Assembly: GCA_964389375.1 (NCBI GenBank)
Contig: CAYMDP010000011.1
Location: 1 to 64,000 of the forward strand
Source of the DNA: CAYMDP01 sp964389375
GTDB taxonomy: Bacteria; Bdellovibrionota; Bdellovibrionia; Bdellovibrionales; UBA1609
Length of the DNA stretch: 64,000 nucleotides
Reading direction: 5' to 3'
Part shown: positions 41,895 through 51,599 of the stretch, piece by piece
Layout of the letters: each line of letters begins with the position of its first letter
Numbering within the stretch: the first letter of the stretch is position 1
Position numbers and translations under genes: made by a program
Notes under the pieces: model-generated
The model's database searches: none
Told to the model about the DNA's origin: nothing
What the model saw: only the letters and a program-made list of their open reading frames with translations

Positions 41895-42485
41895 ATGTCC
41901 TATAAGTTGATCGGGTCACAACGTTCGCCGTTCGTCAGACTTTGCCGCTTGGTGATGATCAAACATAAAATCGATTTTGAATTTCAAGTAACGAATTTTG
42001 TGGATGATCAAAAACAAGCCGAGCTTTTAGCACAAGAAAGTCCAATTAACCGTGTTCCAATTCTGATCTCTGAAGGGCAAAAGATTTTTGATTCAAGGAT
42101 TATCCTTGGATATCTACAGAGCAGACATGGCTTGCCATCCCTTTCGATGGATCAAGAAAACATCCTGTCCTCGATCTATAGCTGTTTAGATACGGGAGTG
42201 GTTCTATTTTTAATGAAAAAGGATGGTTTCAACATCGATGCGCCAGGTTTTTTTCTAGATCGGCATAGAGCGCGAATTCCAGCGAATCTTAGGTTTTTGA
42301 CAGAATGGACATCAAGCTTGGATGCTAAAAAATCAGAGGATTGGAATGTTCTGTCGATGGCCTTATATAGTTTTTTATTCTGGGCCAATGCCCGGGAAAT
42401 TCTGAATATAAAAAACTATCCAATTTATGCCGATTTTTTGGAGCGCTTTAAAAATGCTCCGGGTGTTTCGGAAACGAGCTTTTAA
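41895..42485 (+). CDS. Glutathione S-transferase-like protein
   Basis: A protein of 196 residues. The N-terminal domain is clear (YKLIGSQRSPFVRLCRLVMI; SPINRVPILISEGQKIFDS with the cis-proline), the helical C-terminal domain less so. ATG 41895 is preceded by GGGGGTT; an upstream TTG adds five residues. A second, divergent GST beside the one at 40418. Confidence 0.78.
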   Translation: MSYKLIGSQRSPFVRLCRLVMIKHKIDFEFQVTNFVDDQKQAELLAQESPINRVPILISEGQKIFDSRIILGYLQSRHGLPSLSMDQENILSSIYSCLDTGVVLFLMKKDGFNIDAPGFFLDRHRARIPANLRFLTEWTSSLDAKKSEDWNVLSMALYSFLFWANAREILNIKNYPIYADFLERFKNAPGVSETSF

Positions 42486-42541
42486 AAAAGTGGCCCCTTT
42501 CGCCCTTTAGCTAAAAGCCGCAGGCGAAGAGGCCCAACTTT

Positions 42542-42985
42542 CTACTTAATAAGAATTTGTCTGGCCTTTGAACTGCTGCGCTTCTCAACCTCAAGTTTTA
42601 AAACGCCGCCTTCATAGGTGGCCTCGACTTTTTCAGCATCCACGGGATGTGGGAAGTTGTAGGTCCTCATAAATGATCCGTAACTCACTTCCGTATAATT
42701 AAGCTTTTCATCATCCTTATTGTGATGTTCTTCTTTGCGTTCACCAGAAACAGATAGGCTGTTTTCATGGAGATCAATTTTGATGTCCTCTTTTTTCATT
42801 CCTGGAATATCAAATTTTAGAATGTAAGCATTTGGTGTCTCGCGGATTTCGGCCCTTGCGGTCAAAGCCCGTTGAGCATTCTGAGAAAACAAAGAGGGAG
42901 TATCCGATTTAAAGAAATTGTCGAATAAGCTATCAATGTCTCTCAAGGGACTGCCAGATCTTCTCCATAAATCTAAGTTTGTCAT
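42542..42985 (-). CDS. Small heat shock protein Hsp20
   Basis: A protein of 147 residues with an alpha-crystallin domain: RAEIRETPNAYILKFDIPGM, KIDLHENSLSVSGERKEE and ATYEGGVLKLEVEKRSSSK (the G-V-L motif). It binds unfolding proteins. AGGAGGTACAGATT lies before the ATG. No CIRCE element or other heat-shock operator was seen upstream. Confidence 0.92.
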   Translation of the reverse strand: MTNLDLWRRSGSPLRDIDSLFDNFFKSDTPSLFSQNAQRALTARAEIRETPNAYILKFDIPGMKKEDIKIDLHENSLSVSGERKEEHHNKDDEKLNYTEVSYGSFMRTYNFPHPVDAEKVEATYEGGVLKLEVEKRSSSKARQILIK

Positions 42986-43158
42986 AATCTGTACCTCCTA
43001 TGGATTAAATTTGTGATCAAAATTTAAACTGTCAAGGGGATCAAGTTGGCTCAGCGACTGGGAGGCCGTCTTTGCTGAAAAAAGATTAGAGTTTTAAAAT
43101 ATTTAGCGATCAAATAAAATAAGAAATTAAGGGGGCATATTTTATTAGGAGAATAGGT

Positions 43159-43884
43159 CTAGAATAGGGCCTTGTCCGAAAAACCGACTCGTCCAATAAG
43201 TGGAAGTTTTAGAGCGGGTCTTAAAATATCCAGTCCAAAACTGAGACCGAGGATATTGACTTCAATCCCTTCATTGAGGCCCAGGGTGAAGCCGAGGGCT
43301 CCCAAAACTGAAAGCTGAACTCCTGTTCCACTTTCACTCCAACCGACCAGGTCGCCATCATTTATCCAGTCTTTTCCAATCGCATGAGGTGGAAGCTCGA
43401 CTCTAAGCTCTGGAACATTTCGAATAATATAGGAGATAAAAGTATTGCTGTTCGGACCGGGCCACACACGGTATGAGCCTTTGTATGGGTAAGATTCGGC
43501 GGCGGCTTGAATTTTCGGAATCGCCTTTTCTGCGGCCTCACCCTTTAGTTGATCAATTAATTTGGCTTCCGCTCCAAACCACTTTCGATCAGGAATTTCT
43601 TCACCGATGACCACAGCACTTCCGGTGCGCTTTATTCGAAAACCCATCACATGATAAGTAACATAGTGATCAGCATTTTTTTCTTTCGTTGCAATCCATG
43701 TATGAACTGCGAAGGTTCCTCTCCAGCGAATCGCTCGAGCAGCATAAACCTGAACCAAAGCCTCGGATTCAATTTTGGGATCGGGCGCAATTCCAACACT
43801 ACTACGGTCAGCGGTGCGCCAATCTCCAGAGTGTCCACAAGCGGTATTTAGATAAACTATAAAAAGCAAAAAGAGACGGTTCAT
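43159..43884 (-). CDS. DUF3750 lipoprotein
   Basis: A protein of 241 residues. The start ATG 43884 gives a lipobox (LFIVYLNTACGHSG); a TTG at 43968 would extend it into the lipocalin gene. The mature part fits DUF3750: WRGTFAVHTWIATKEKNADH, YPYKGSYRVWPGPNSNTFIS and LSVLGALGFTLGLNEGIEVN. It follows the lipocalin gene; both would be envelope proteins. Confidence 0.78.
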   Translation of the reverse strand: MNRLFLLFIVYLNTACGHSGDWRTADRSSVGIAPDPKIESEALVQVYAARAIRWRGTFAVHTWIATKEKNADHYVTYHVMGFRIKRTGSAVVIGEEIPDRKWFGAEAKLIDQLKGEAAEKAIPKIQAAAESYPYKGSYRVWPGPNSNTFISYIIRNVPELRVELPPHAIGKDWINDGDLVGWSESGTGVQLSVLGALGFTLGLNEGIEVNILGLSFGLDILRPALKLPLIGRVGFSDKALF

Positions 43885-43964
43885 ATACAAATAAATATCT
43901 AAGGCCGATAAAAATAGCCAGAAGGTCTGACATTGCGTGATGAGGTCAACGCGTTTTTGCAAGC

Positions 43965-44501
43965 TCAAGGTTGCGGCGTCATATTCAGCTTTGATAGGTC
44001 ATAACCCAGAGCTTTAATTTTTGCCCGAATGCTATCTAGCTTAGCTTCTTCCATTTTAGGAGTACGACTCAAGATCCAAAGGTACTCTCGGCTAGGGTGT
44101 CCGACGACGGCGTATTCATATTCTTTTCCAAGGTCAATAATCCAGTACTTTCCATAAAAGGGCCAAAGGAAACTCACTTTCAGTTTTGAGTTGGTGGTTT
44201 TATCCACGACTTTAGCAACACCTTTGGCATTTCGAACTTTTCCATCGAAACTCTTCAGCCGACATTCATTAAAGACATTTATTGTTTCCGCATCCTTCAA
44301 GGTATAGGTGGCTTTTGAGGCGACACAATCTTTTTGAAAGCGCTGATAGAAGCTTGCAATCTCAAACCATTCCCCCAGATATCGATTTAAGTCGACATAA
44401 TCCACAGTCTGAAGGGGCTTTTCTTCCTCAGAAAAACTTGTCGAGCCAAAACCAAAACAACAAAGCATCAAAGCACAAAATTTCAAAAATTTTTTGTTCA
44501 T
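43965..44501 (-). CDS. blc: Bacterial lipocalin (Blc-like), copy A
   Basis: A protein of 178 residues with a signal peptide, then the lipocalin motifs: YLGEWFEIASFYQRF (the G-x-W of block 1), NVFNECRL, KVSFLWPFYGKYWIIDLGKE and YEYAVVGHPSREYLWILSRT. It may carry lipids such as lysophospholipids in the envelope. Unlike E. coli Blc there is no obvious lipobox. The DUF3750 gene follows. Confidence 0.88.
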   Translation of the reverse strand: MNKKFLKFCALMLCCFGFGSTSFSEEEKPLQTVDYVDLNRYLGEWFEIASFYQRFQKDCVASKATYTLKDAETINVFNECRLKSFDGKVRNAKGVAKVVDKTTNSKLKVSFLWPFYGKYWIIDLGKEYEYAVVGHPSREYLWILSRTPKMEEAKLDSIRAKIKALGYDLSKLNMTPQP

Positions 44502-44575
44502 AGGCCCTCACTTGGAATCGATTTTAGGTTGAGCCTAGGCTCACTTCAAGTAAAACCGCTGTCCTAGGGGAATCT

Positions 44576-46762
44576 CTACTCCCATTGAATCACCCGGATA
44601 ATATCAGAATGAGTGTCAGTCCATAAGGGGGCATCGGGATCAGCCTGAAGCAATGTCCACTCAATATTTGTATCAAGTACAAATAGAGAGTCTTCGTTGC
44701 GGGACATAACAACCCAAGTTGAAACCTCTTTTTCTTCGTTCAACTCGGGATTGAAATCATTTCGAATTCGCGCCGATAGGCCGAGCTGTTTGGATAGGCG
44801 GTAAAGAACGGTTTCTAAATTGAGGTGATAGTTTGAAATGTGGAAGGCCACCAAGCCATCCGGACTAAGTTTGTTAAGATAAATCTGTAAAGCCTCTAGA
44901 GTGAGCAAATGAATGGGAATTGAAGCTGAGCTAAAAGCATCTAAGACAATCAAGTCAAAGACCTCTTTGCTTTTGGATAAACTAAGCCGGCCATCTCCCA
45001 GCACAACAGCTAAATCACATCTACGATCTTTGCAGTCACTTAGGTAAGTGAAGTATTTTTTATCAAGGGCGATTTGCTCCATCACCGGATTAAGTTCATA
45101 GAATACAAGTCGCCAAGACGTATCCGCATAGGCCGCGATGGCACCTGTTCCAAGTCCGACGGCTGCGACTCTTTTTTTGTCTAAAGTTTTTATTAAATCA
45201 ATAATGTCTCCTAGTGGCCCTGTCGGGTGGTAATAGGAAAGTGGGATTTGAAGATTTTCAGTAGAATCCCTTCTTTGGGAGCCATGAACAGTTCCCCCAT
45301 GCACCAATGAATGAAGCCAGCCCTCTTCGAAGGAATTAATCTTTACAACATCATAGAAATTTCTTTTTTGAAAAATCGAATCCGCATCTTTTGTGGTCAC
45401 ACTAAATATTAGGTAGATCGCAATTCCTGTGGCGACAAAGTAAAGGGGTCTTACATACCAAAGCAAAATCAAAACTATGGGCACGCCGTAACTGACTTTT
45501 TTGATCGTCTGTTCTGAGGCCTCCAGCCCGTAATGAAGGACCAGGTAAGTAGCAGCCAAAGAAAATGAAATCGCAAGGGCAGCCCCTAAGGACCATCTAT
45601 ACACTTTGGGGCTCGTTATTGAGAATAACAAACCTGAAAAAGCTAAAATCAGAGGAAGTTCAAAGACTGAGTTGAAAAGAAGAGGAGCTAGAAGTGCGTT
45701 GAATATGCCCCCCAAGACTCCTCCAAGGGACATCCAAAGGTAGAATTCGGTAAGATGTCTGACCTCTGGTCGTGATCTGGCAAGTTGTCCGTGGGCGACC
45801 AAGCAAACAATAAAAAGAGTTGTCAAAAATACGGCGGCGGTGACCCAAAGACGCTGCATGCCCTCGTTAGCGACAAGTAAAAAGATTGAAGTGCTGAGAG
45901 CGATGGGCATAAGGACGGCAAAAAATTTGTGAAGAGTCTCTGGCCAATAGCTAAAGACTAAAATGAAGGAAATTAAATACAGTGCCAGCGGAACAACCCA
46001 AAACAAGGGGATCGCGGCGATATCCGTTGTCATGTAGGTGGTCACACCTAACATCAGACTTGAAGGGATAAAGGCAAAAAACAGCCATAGTCCCCGCTGG
46101 TTCCACTTTGTGGCCTTTATATCAAGATCGGGCTTTTCGATAGGATTTGATTTAACAGTTTTATTTTCTTTCAATAGCCATAGGGCGACTGCGACGAATA
46201 AAAAAATTAGAATCCAGTATAGAATTTTCCAAAGATTTCCCTGCTCACTTAGGTTTAATTTTGGCTCGGCAAGAAGAGGGAAAAGAATTAGTCCTGAGAT
46301 GCTGCCCAGATTACTGGCGGCATAAAGAGAGTAGGGGTCTTTGGCCTTTGCATCCTGGCTTAGAGAAAACCATCTTTGCAAGATGGGAGCACTTGCGGAG
46401 ACTACGAAAAATGGAAGTCCAACATAAAGTAAAAGAACTAAAAGCAGCCAATATGCTGGCGTTCCGAACTGGGGAATAAAGTTTGTGATGCTTTCTGGAA
46501 TTCCTATCGGCAAAAGAAAAAGTGGAAGAAGCATTAAGCCGAGGTGAATAAAAATTTGAGTCCGAATTTTCAATTGGCTTAGACCATGTGCATACAAATA
46601 TCCGAAGAGAAGTGTGGACTGAAAAAATAAAAGACAAACATTCCAAACCGCGGGTGTGCCGCCCAGATAGGGTAACAGCATTTTTCCAACCATCGGTTGA
46701 ATAAAAAAAAGCAATAGGGCACTCAACAGCAAAGTGAAGGAGTATAGAATGGTTCGTGACAT
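44576..46762 (-). CDS. Membrane protein fused to a spermidine-synthase-like domain
   Basis: A protein of 728 residues. The first ~430 residues hold about twelve membrane segments. The C-terminal ~250 residues are a SpeE-like methyltransferase fold: VAAVGLGTGAIAAYADTSWR, LVFYELNPVMEQIALDKKYF, LVVLGDGRLSL-type and DLIVLDAFSSASIPIHL. Substrate unknown, since such fusions often lack polyamine-binding residues. The start is ATG 46762. It lies 11 nt after the DTW gene. Confidence 0.83.
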   Translation of the reverse strand: MSRTILYSFTLLLSALLLFFIQPMVGKMLLPYLGGTPAVWNVCLLFFQSTLLFGYLYAHGLSQLKIRTQIFIHLGLMLLPLFLLPIGIPESITNFIPQFGTPAYWLLLVLLLYVGLPFFVVSASAPILQRWFSLSQDAKAKDPYSLYAASNLGSISGLILFPLLAEPKLNLSEQGNLWKILYWILIFLFVAVALWLLKENKTVKSNPIEKPDLDIKATKWNQRGLWLFFAFIPSSLMLGVTTYMTTDIAAIPLFWVVPLALYLISFILVFSYWPETLHKFFAVLMPIALSTSIFLLVANEGMQRLWVTAAVFLTTLFIVCLVAHGQLARSRPEVRHLTEFYLWMSLGGVLGGIFNALLAPLLFNSVFELPLILAFSGLLFSITSPKVYRWSLGAALAISFSLAATYLVLHYGLEASEQTIKKVSYGVPIVLILLWYVRPLYFVATGIAIYLIFSVTTKDADSIFQKRNFYDVVKINSFEEGWLHSLVHGGTVHGSQRRDSTENLQIPLSYYHPTGPLGDIIDLIKTLDKKRVAAVGLGTGAIAAYADTSWRLVFYELNPVMEQIALDKKYFTYLSDCKDRRCDLAVVLGDGRLSLSKSKEVFDLIVLDAFSSASIPIHLLTLEALQIYLNKLSPDGLVAFHISNYHLNLETVLYRLSKQLGLSARIRNDFNPELNEEKEVSTWVVMSRNEDSLFVLDTNIEWTLLQADPDAPLWTDTHSDIIRVIQWE

Positions 46763-46773
46763 AGACAAGGACC

Positions 46774-47493
46774 CTAATCTCTTCGTCGAATATAACGGTG
46801 GCTTCCGGGCTTGCCGGAAGATTTTTTTATAAAATCGAGTTGCAGCTCAACCATGGCATTAAAGACGGTCAGAAGTTGGTCATGCTTGCGGCTGCTCGTA
46901 TCAAAACCTTGGCTGCTTCCTAGAAGCTCTATGCAATGATGAATGGCTTCTATCGTTGAATAACATCCTTCTTTGGGCTGTTTTCGCACTCTAAAATTAG
47001 AAGGTGTGCTGGGGGAAAAGCAGATCCGTGGGATATTTTGAAGGTTCTGACTTTGTCGAAGCATCTTTTTTGCGGTGGCCCAAGTTCCATCGATCACAAA
47101 GATACATAAAGTTTTTCCCTGAGGACAAATCATGGCTCGGTCATTTGGCATTAAAGAAGTTAAGTTTAAGGAATTTTTTCCTGGATACAAAATCACAGGA
47201 TAAAGCTTCGGATCAGCGAGAATCTTGTTTACTTGTTCATCTGCAGAAAAATCCTGTCCGCGGATCAAGTGCGAGTTGTCCAGACAAAGATGAGACATTC
47301 TTCCAGTTGCGATTCGGCGTCTTGCCTCGAGAGGGTGAATCAGAATCACAATCTTAAAATTGACAGGAATTTTTTGAACATGGGCACAATAGCAGCTAAA
47401 CTCGGGCTGCCGACAGCTCATGCATATTTTCCGAAAGGTCTCTTCTTGTTCTTTGAGAGTCCTTCGTTTTTGTTTGTAATCTTCTAAGTTCAC
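46774..47493 (-). CDS. DTW-domain tRNA aminocarboxypropyltransferase-like protein
   Basis: A protein of 239 residues with the DTW family pattern: CMSCRQPEFSCYCAHVQKIP (cysteines), VILIHPLEARRRIATGRMSH and LCIFVIDGTWATAKKML (the D-x-T-W). Members such as TapT add the acp group from S-adenosylmethionine to uridine in tRNA. The start is GTG 47493. It heads a two-gene unit with the spermidine-synthase-like gene. Confidence 0.87.
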   Translation of the reverse strand: MNLEDYKQKRRTLKEQEETFRKICMSCRQPEFSCYCAHVQKIPVNFKIVILIHPLEARRRIATGRMSHLCLDNSHLIRGQDFSADEQVNKILADPKLYPVILYPGKNSLNLTSLMPNDRAMICPQGKTLCIFVIDGTWATAKKMLRQSQNLQNIPRICFSPSTPSNFRVRKQPKEGCYSTIEAIHHCIELLGSSQGFDTSSRKHDQLLTVFNAMVELQLDFIKKSSGKPGSHRYIRRRD

Positions 47494-47651
47494 AAATCAA
47501 GTCTAACCACAGATTGATTTAAGCAAAAGCCATTTTGGATATATCGGTGCCCCCGGGCCATCGCGTCTTAATGTCCTCGAGACGGAATTTCGGCGAGCGA
47601 AGTCGTTGAAAGAAGATGCCAGGCCATATTTAGTCAGTTTGAATGACTCCG

Positions 47652-48125
47652 TTATTTTGCATTACGCAAACTTTGCTGAACCATACGGTCAAGATTTGAT
47701 AAAAATTGTGAGCGATCATTTTTGGCCATTGCTGAGGGGCCCGTGTTTTTGTGTCCAAGATCGCGAAGATGAGAGTTCAAAGTTCTTTGTGCCAATACCG
47801 CTCCAATATTTTCTTCATCAAGCTCTCGGCCTTTGGGACCTAAAACTTTTCCACCAGACTTAATGCAGCGATCAGCTAAAAGCAAATCTGAGGTGATCAC
47901 AATATCATGGGGCTTTACTTGCTCTGCGATCCAATCATCTGCGGCGTCAAAATCTCCTGAAACGACTTTCATTTCGATGTCCGGATCTACGGGAATATTA
48001 AGGTATTGATTGGCAACAAGAACCACAGGAATTCGATTTCGTTTGGCTACTTTGTAGACTTCATCTTTGACCGCGCAGCCATCGGCATCGATATAAATTA
48101 TGAACTTAGGTTTTACAAATTCCAT
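47652..48125 (-). CDS. YaiI/YqxD family (DUF188) protein
   Basis: A protein of 157 residues beginning MEFVKPKFIIYIDADGCAVK. The DADGC core and DIVITSDLLLADRCI, KVLGPKGRELDEENIG define this PIN-like family of unknown function. Its start overlaps the stop of the beta-barrel gene upstream by 13 nt. An ATG 30 nt further up is possible. Confidence 0.85.
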   Translation of the reverse strand: MEFVKPKFIIYIDADGCAVKDEVYKVAKRNRIPVVLVANQYLNIPVDPDIEMKVVSGDFDAADDWIAEQVKPHDIVITSDLLLADRCIKSGGKVLGPKGRELDEENIGAVLAQRTLNSHLRDLGHKNTGPSAMAKNDRSQFLSNLDRMVQQSLRNAK

Positions 48126-48892
48126 TCGAAACCTAGGACCCCAAAATGGAGCCAAGCAAAGTTATAAACTCCGCCTCCTCCTTCGGACCCCCCTTCTATA
48201 GTTCTGTAGCCTGCGTAAACCGAAAATGGTCCTAAGCCATGATAAGCCAGCAAAAGTGCTAAATCTTCGGCTCGTCCTTGGGGGGCGGCAAGTGCATCTA
48301 GGTCGATTATAAACTTCCAATTGGAATTAAAGGAGTGAGTGGCCATAAAATGAAGAAGAGGAACAAAGCCAATATTGTTGCGACCCGCACTTTGTGAGTT
48401 CTGAGTGAGTCGAATTTCGGCATCTCGAATTTTTCCCGTGAAGCCACCTTTTAAAATCCATTTTGAGGAACTTAGAAAAGTGTAGCGGTAAGTCAGGCGG
48501 TAGGAATTGAACTTATATTTTGCTTCGAGCGGTGTATCGGCTAAAAAGGTTTGATCCTGAAAACTGATATCTCTGTCGAACTGACCTTTCAGGTTTAGAG
48601 TAAGTGGAGCATAAAGTGCACGAAGCTCATGAGGTCCTTGAAGCCGATATCCTAGATAGACCCGCCCACCGAACACTCCGCCATCCCCAAGCTCCGTCAA
48701 AGAAAAACGGGTTCCCCCTTCTTTCGGGATCTGCACTTCGTTTATAGATTGCCAAACGCCACCAGCTTCGGCGGTGATCCAGAATCGGGAATCCTGAGAG
48801 TTCTGAGCATTTGAGGCCATCGCCGAAAGACTTAAAGTAAGAAAAAAACCGAGGAGCAGGTATGGTGATCGGACTGGGATCAGGTTTTTCAT
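48113..48892 (-). CDS. Outer-membrane beta-barrel protein
   Basis: A protein of 259 residues with a signal peptide (FFLTLSLSAMASNAQ), many alternating beta strands (GGRVYLGYRLQGPHELRALY; KFNSYRLTYRYTFLSSSKWI), and an ending WLHFGVLGFEWNL. The first gene of a pair with the YaiI-like gene. Function unknown. Confidence 0.75.
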   Translation of the reverse strand: MKNLIPVRSPYLLLGFFLTLSLSAMASNAQNSQDSRFWITAEAGGVWQSINEVQIPKEGGTRFSLTELGDGGVFGGRVYLGYRLQGPHELRALYAPLTLNLKGQFDRDISFQDQTFLADTPLEAKYKFNSYRLTYRYTFLSSSKWILKGGFTGKIRDAEIRLTQNSQSAGRNNIGFVPLLHFMATHSFNSNWKFIIDLDALAAPQGRAEDLALLLAYHGLGPFSVYAGYRTIEGGSEGGGGVYNFAWLHFGVLGFEWNL

Positions 48893-48981
48893 TAAAAGAT
48901 CTCACAATTTTATTTAGAAGATTTCTAAATACTAACTTATGCTAGAATTCAAATCTAGAACAAAATTTGCGGGAGAAAAGC

Positions 48982-49437
48982 ATGCAGTACCTTCATACCA
49001 TGGTTCGAGTCAAAAATTTAGAAGACTCACTTAAGTTTTATTGTGAAGCCTTGGGATTAAAAGAAATCTCGAGATCCGAATCAGAGAAGGGTCGATTCAC
49101 TTTGGTTTTTCTTGCAGCTCCTCAGGATGTTGAGAGGGCAAAAGAGCTTAAGACCCCGATGATCGAGTTAACTTATAATTGGCCCGATGAAAACGGCAAC
49201 GTCGAAGAGTATAAAGGCGGAAGAAATTTTGGGCACCTCGCATTTCGAGTTCAAAATATCTACCAAACTTGCGAGCGTCTGAAGAAGATGGGAGTCATTA
49301 TTAATCGCCCTCCTCGTGATGGCTATATGGCTTTTGTGCGATCGCCTGATGAAATCTCAATTGAATTTTTACAGGAGGGGCCGGCGCTTGCTCCAAGAGA
49401 ACCATGGCAAAGCATGCCGAATACGGGCGTCTGGTAA
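48982..49437 (+). CDS. gloA: Lactoylglutathione lyase-like (glyoxalase I) protein
   Basis: A protein of 151 residues of the VOC fold: YLHTMVRVKNLEDSLKFYCE (metal His), MIELTYNWPDENGNVEEYKG (metal Glu), NFGHLAFRVQNIYQTCERLK (metal His) and DEISIEFLQEGPAL (metal Glu). All four ligands of glyoxalase I are present, so methylglyoxal detoxification is likely. ATG 48982 has GGGAG seven bases ahead. Confidence 0.87.
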   Translation: MQYLHTMVRVKNLEDSLKFYCEALGLKEISRSESEKGRFTLVFLAAPQDVERAKELKTPMIELTYNWPDENGNVEEYKGGRNFGHLAFRVQNIYQTCERLKKMGVIINRPPRDGYMAFVRSPDEISIEFLQEGPALAPREPWQSMPNTGVW

Positions 49438-49481
49438 TTGGTGGGTGTCATGGTCCTTTTTGACTATAGGGTGAGGTAAAT

Positions 49482-49961
49482 ATGTCTGACGATCGATTCA
49501 AAGATTTTGCGAAACTTTTTCTCGCGAGGACACCGAGCAGTAACTCAAAAATAAAAAGCTCGGGATCTAATGCGTCACAGATCGCAGAACAAGAGGGTTT
49601 AAAGTCTTCTTCCCAGAATGCGGCATACGATCGAAGTATTAATTACGAAAATCAGTTCCCCAATACGGGTTCTACGGGAAAAAGTGCTAGCGGCTCAAAA
49701 CTTGCGAATGGTTTGGCGGTTGTCTTTTTCATCGGTATGTTTGTGATGTCGGGCATTTTTGCTCCCGGTCTGCTTCAGGGCTTTCACGCCATTTTTGTTT
49801 TAATGATTATGTTGGTTGCAGCAATCATTTGCGCCGTCGTATTGGAATCTATCTTTAGTTCCAAGGCTAAAGAGAGATTGGATGCCAGGCAAAAGCCAGT
49901 GGTGAGGAAGCAAGGACCTCTTAACATCGAGTCCATTTCGGATTCGTCAGATGAACTCTAG
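49482..49961 (+). CDS. Hypothetical inner-membrane protein
   Basis: A protein of 159 residues. A low-complexity Ser/Asn-rich N-terminal half (~residues 17-75) precedes two membrane helices (LAVVFFIGMFVMSGIFAPGL; IFVLMIMLVAAIICAVVL) and a basic tail. No family recognised. Its stop overlaps the DODA-type dioxygenase stop by 4 nt, convergent. Confidence 0.6.
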   Translation: MSDDRFKDFAKLFLARTPSSNSKIKSSGSNASQIAEQEGLKSSSQNAAYDRSINYENQFPNTGSTGKSASGSKLANGLAVVFFIGMFVMSGIFAPGLLQGFHAIFVLMIMLVAAIICAVVLESIFSSKAKERLDARQKPVVRKQGPLNIESISDSSDEL

Positions 49962-50743
49962 TCAAAAAGAATACTTCTCATCGAAATGGATGCATTTTGG
50001 TGACCTTCGAAAATAAATTGGCATTCTGGATTTTTTCCGGCAGCACCCAATGCGTAAAGAATCGGGATGTAGTGCTCTAGACTTGGATGGGCCTGTTTAA
50101 AGAGCTTTTCAGATCCCAAAACCTCAGGCTTTATGAATTTTTCGAATTCTTTATTAACCAGCGCCTTTTTTGCAAGCTCATCGAACTCTAGGGCCCAGTC
50201 ATAAATAGGAGCATTTACATTCCACTGAATAGTTTTTAAGTTATGAACCAAATTTCCACTGGCAAGAATCAATACACCTTCAGACCTTAAAGACTGAAGT
50301 TCTTTTCCCAAATCGTAGTGTTCAGAAAAGTTCATCTTTTTGTTAAGACTTAATTGAGTCGTGGGGATGTCTCCTGCTGGATACATGTGAAAAAGCACTG
50401 ACCAAGTTCCATGGTCTATCCCCCAGTCTTCTGAACCTGAGAAATGGGACGAATCTGAACTTACAATTTTTTCTGCGAGTTCGGGGGCGCCGACCGTCTT
50501 AAATCCCGTTTTGTAGAGCTCCTCAGGAAAGCCAAAAAAATCGTGGATTGTTTTAGGGTGCATGTGAGTCTGGACCAGACTTGAGTCGGTTTCCCAGTGG
50601 GCGGAAACGGCCAAAATAGATCGAGGTCGGGGGATATCTTGCGCGAGTAGTTTCAGTGAATCAGTGAAGGCATTGTCTGCGATAATGTTCATTGGAGAGC
50701 CGTGACCGATAAAAACGACAGGCATTTGATTTGATTTTCTCAT
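49958..50743 (-). CDS. ygiD: DODA-type extradiol ring-opening dioxygenase (YgiD-like)
   Basis: A protein of 261 residues, typical length. MPVVFIGHGSPMN carries the first metal His; further ligands lie in ILAVSAHWETD and WGIDHGTWSVLFHMYP, and ILASGNLVHNLKTIQW near the end. Members open catechol rings such as DOPA using zinc or iron. The start is uncertain: 50743 fits the family, but a longer frame to 50827 is open. Confidence 0.87.
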   Translation of the reverse strand: MRKSNQMPVVFIGHGSPMNIIADNAFTDSLKLLAQDIPRPRSILAVSAHWETDSSLVQTHMHPKTIHDFFGFPEELYKTGFKTVGAPELAEKIVSSDSSHFSGSEDWGIDHGTWSVLFHMYPAGDIPTTQLSLNKKMNFSEHYDLGKELQSLRSEGVLILASGNLVHNLKTIQWNVNAPIYDWALEFDELAKKALVNKEFEKFIKPEVLGSEKLFKQAHPSLEHYIPILYALGAAGKNPECQFIFEGHQNASISMRSILFD

Positions 50744-50884
50744 AGTAAGGAGTGTATCAGGCCCTCCAGGTTCATCAACAAAATCGACTGGGTCTAAGGT
50801 CGAATTCGCCTGAGCTGGCCTTCTCAACGGAGCGAAGCTAGATCAAAATAGAGTTTGACGAGATTTTAAGCCGGGGGACCGTTT

Positions 50885-51565
50885 ATGAAAAATATTGGCC
50901 TGATTTGCATTTTGTTAAGTCTTGCTCCAGGTCTTGCCCATGCACAGTTTGGTGGCCGAAGTGTCTCCCTTCCAACTACAGGAATTCAGGGAAGTGCCGG
51001 AATCGGATTCACAGATTTTTCTGTGGAGTCTCCCACTGCAGACTTTAAGTTGGATCGCGGCACTTATATTGCGGCCTCCGTCGAAAGAGGATTTGAGGTT
51101 TTTCATCTTTATTTGACTTTAAATCTAAGTCACTTGTCTGCAACAGGATCGGCTAATTATAACTATACCAACTTATCTTCAACCACGACCTACACGGCAA
51201 GTGACGTGAATATAGCGATGAAGATGTACGATCTAAGCATTGGATTAAAATGGAAGATCATCGATGGCTATTGGTTTCGACCCTACATCGAGGGAGGCGG
51301 TCTTGGAGGCTACCATGAGGTTAGCTACACCTCGAAAAGTGCAGAGATCCAGGCTCAAGGGAATGATGCCAAAACTAAAGATGTCATTATGGGATCTGGT
51401 ATTTACGCAGAGGGTGGAATTGAAGTGCAATTTAGTGATCGCTTTGGTGTAAAGATTGCCGCACGAAAGTCGGAATATAAAAGTAAAAATCTAGAGACTT
51501 TAGGCAACCGCCCACTTGATCTCTCTTATGAGACCTATTATCTTGCGGGTCTCTTAGGCTTCTAA
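50885..51565 (+). CDS. Outer-membrane beta-barrel protein
   Basis: A protein of 226 residues with a signal peptide (ICILLSLAPGLAHAQF), repeated amphipathic strands (FEVFHLYLTLNLSHLSATGS; WFRPYIEGGGLGGYHEVSYT), and the terminal YYLAGLLGF, whose last Phe is the usual barrel-assembly signal. It resembles small eight-stranded OmpA/OmpW-like barrels. Function unknown. Confidence 0.75.
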   Translation: MKNIGLICILLSLAPGLAHAQFGGRSVSLPTTGIQGSAGIGFTDFSVESPTADFKLDRGTYIAASVERGFEVFHLYLTLNLSHLSATGSANYNYTNLSSTTTYTASDVNIAMKMYDLSIGLKWKIIDGYWFRPYIEGGGLGGYHEVSYTSKSAEIQAQGNDAKTKDVIMGSGIYAEGGIEVQFSDRFGVKIAARKSEYKSKNLETLGNRPLDLSYETYYLAGLLGF

Positions 51566-51599
51566 GTCGCAGACAAAAAATTAATTCGGAGTGCTTGAT

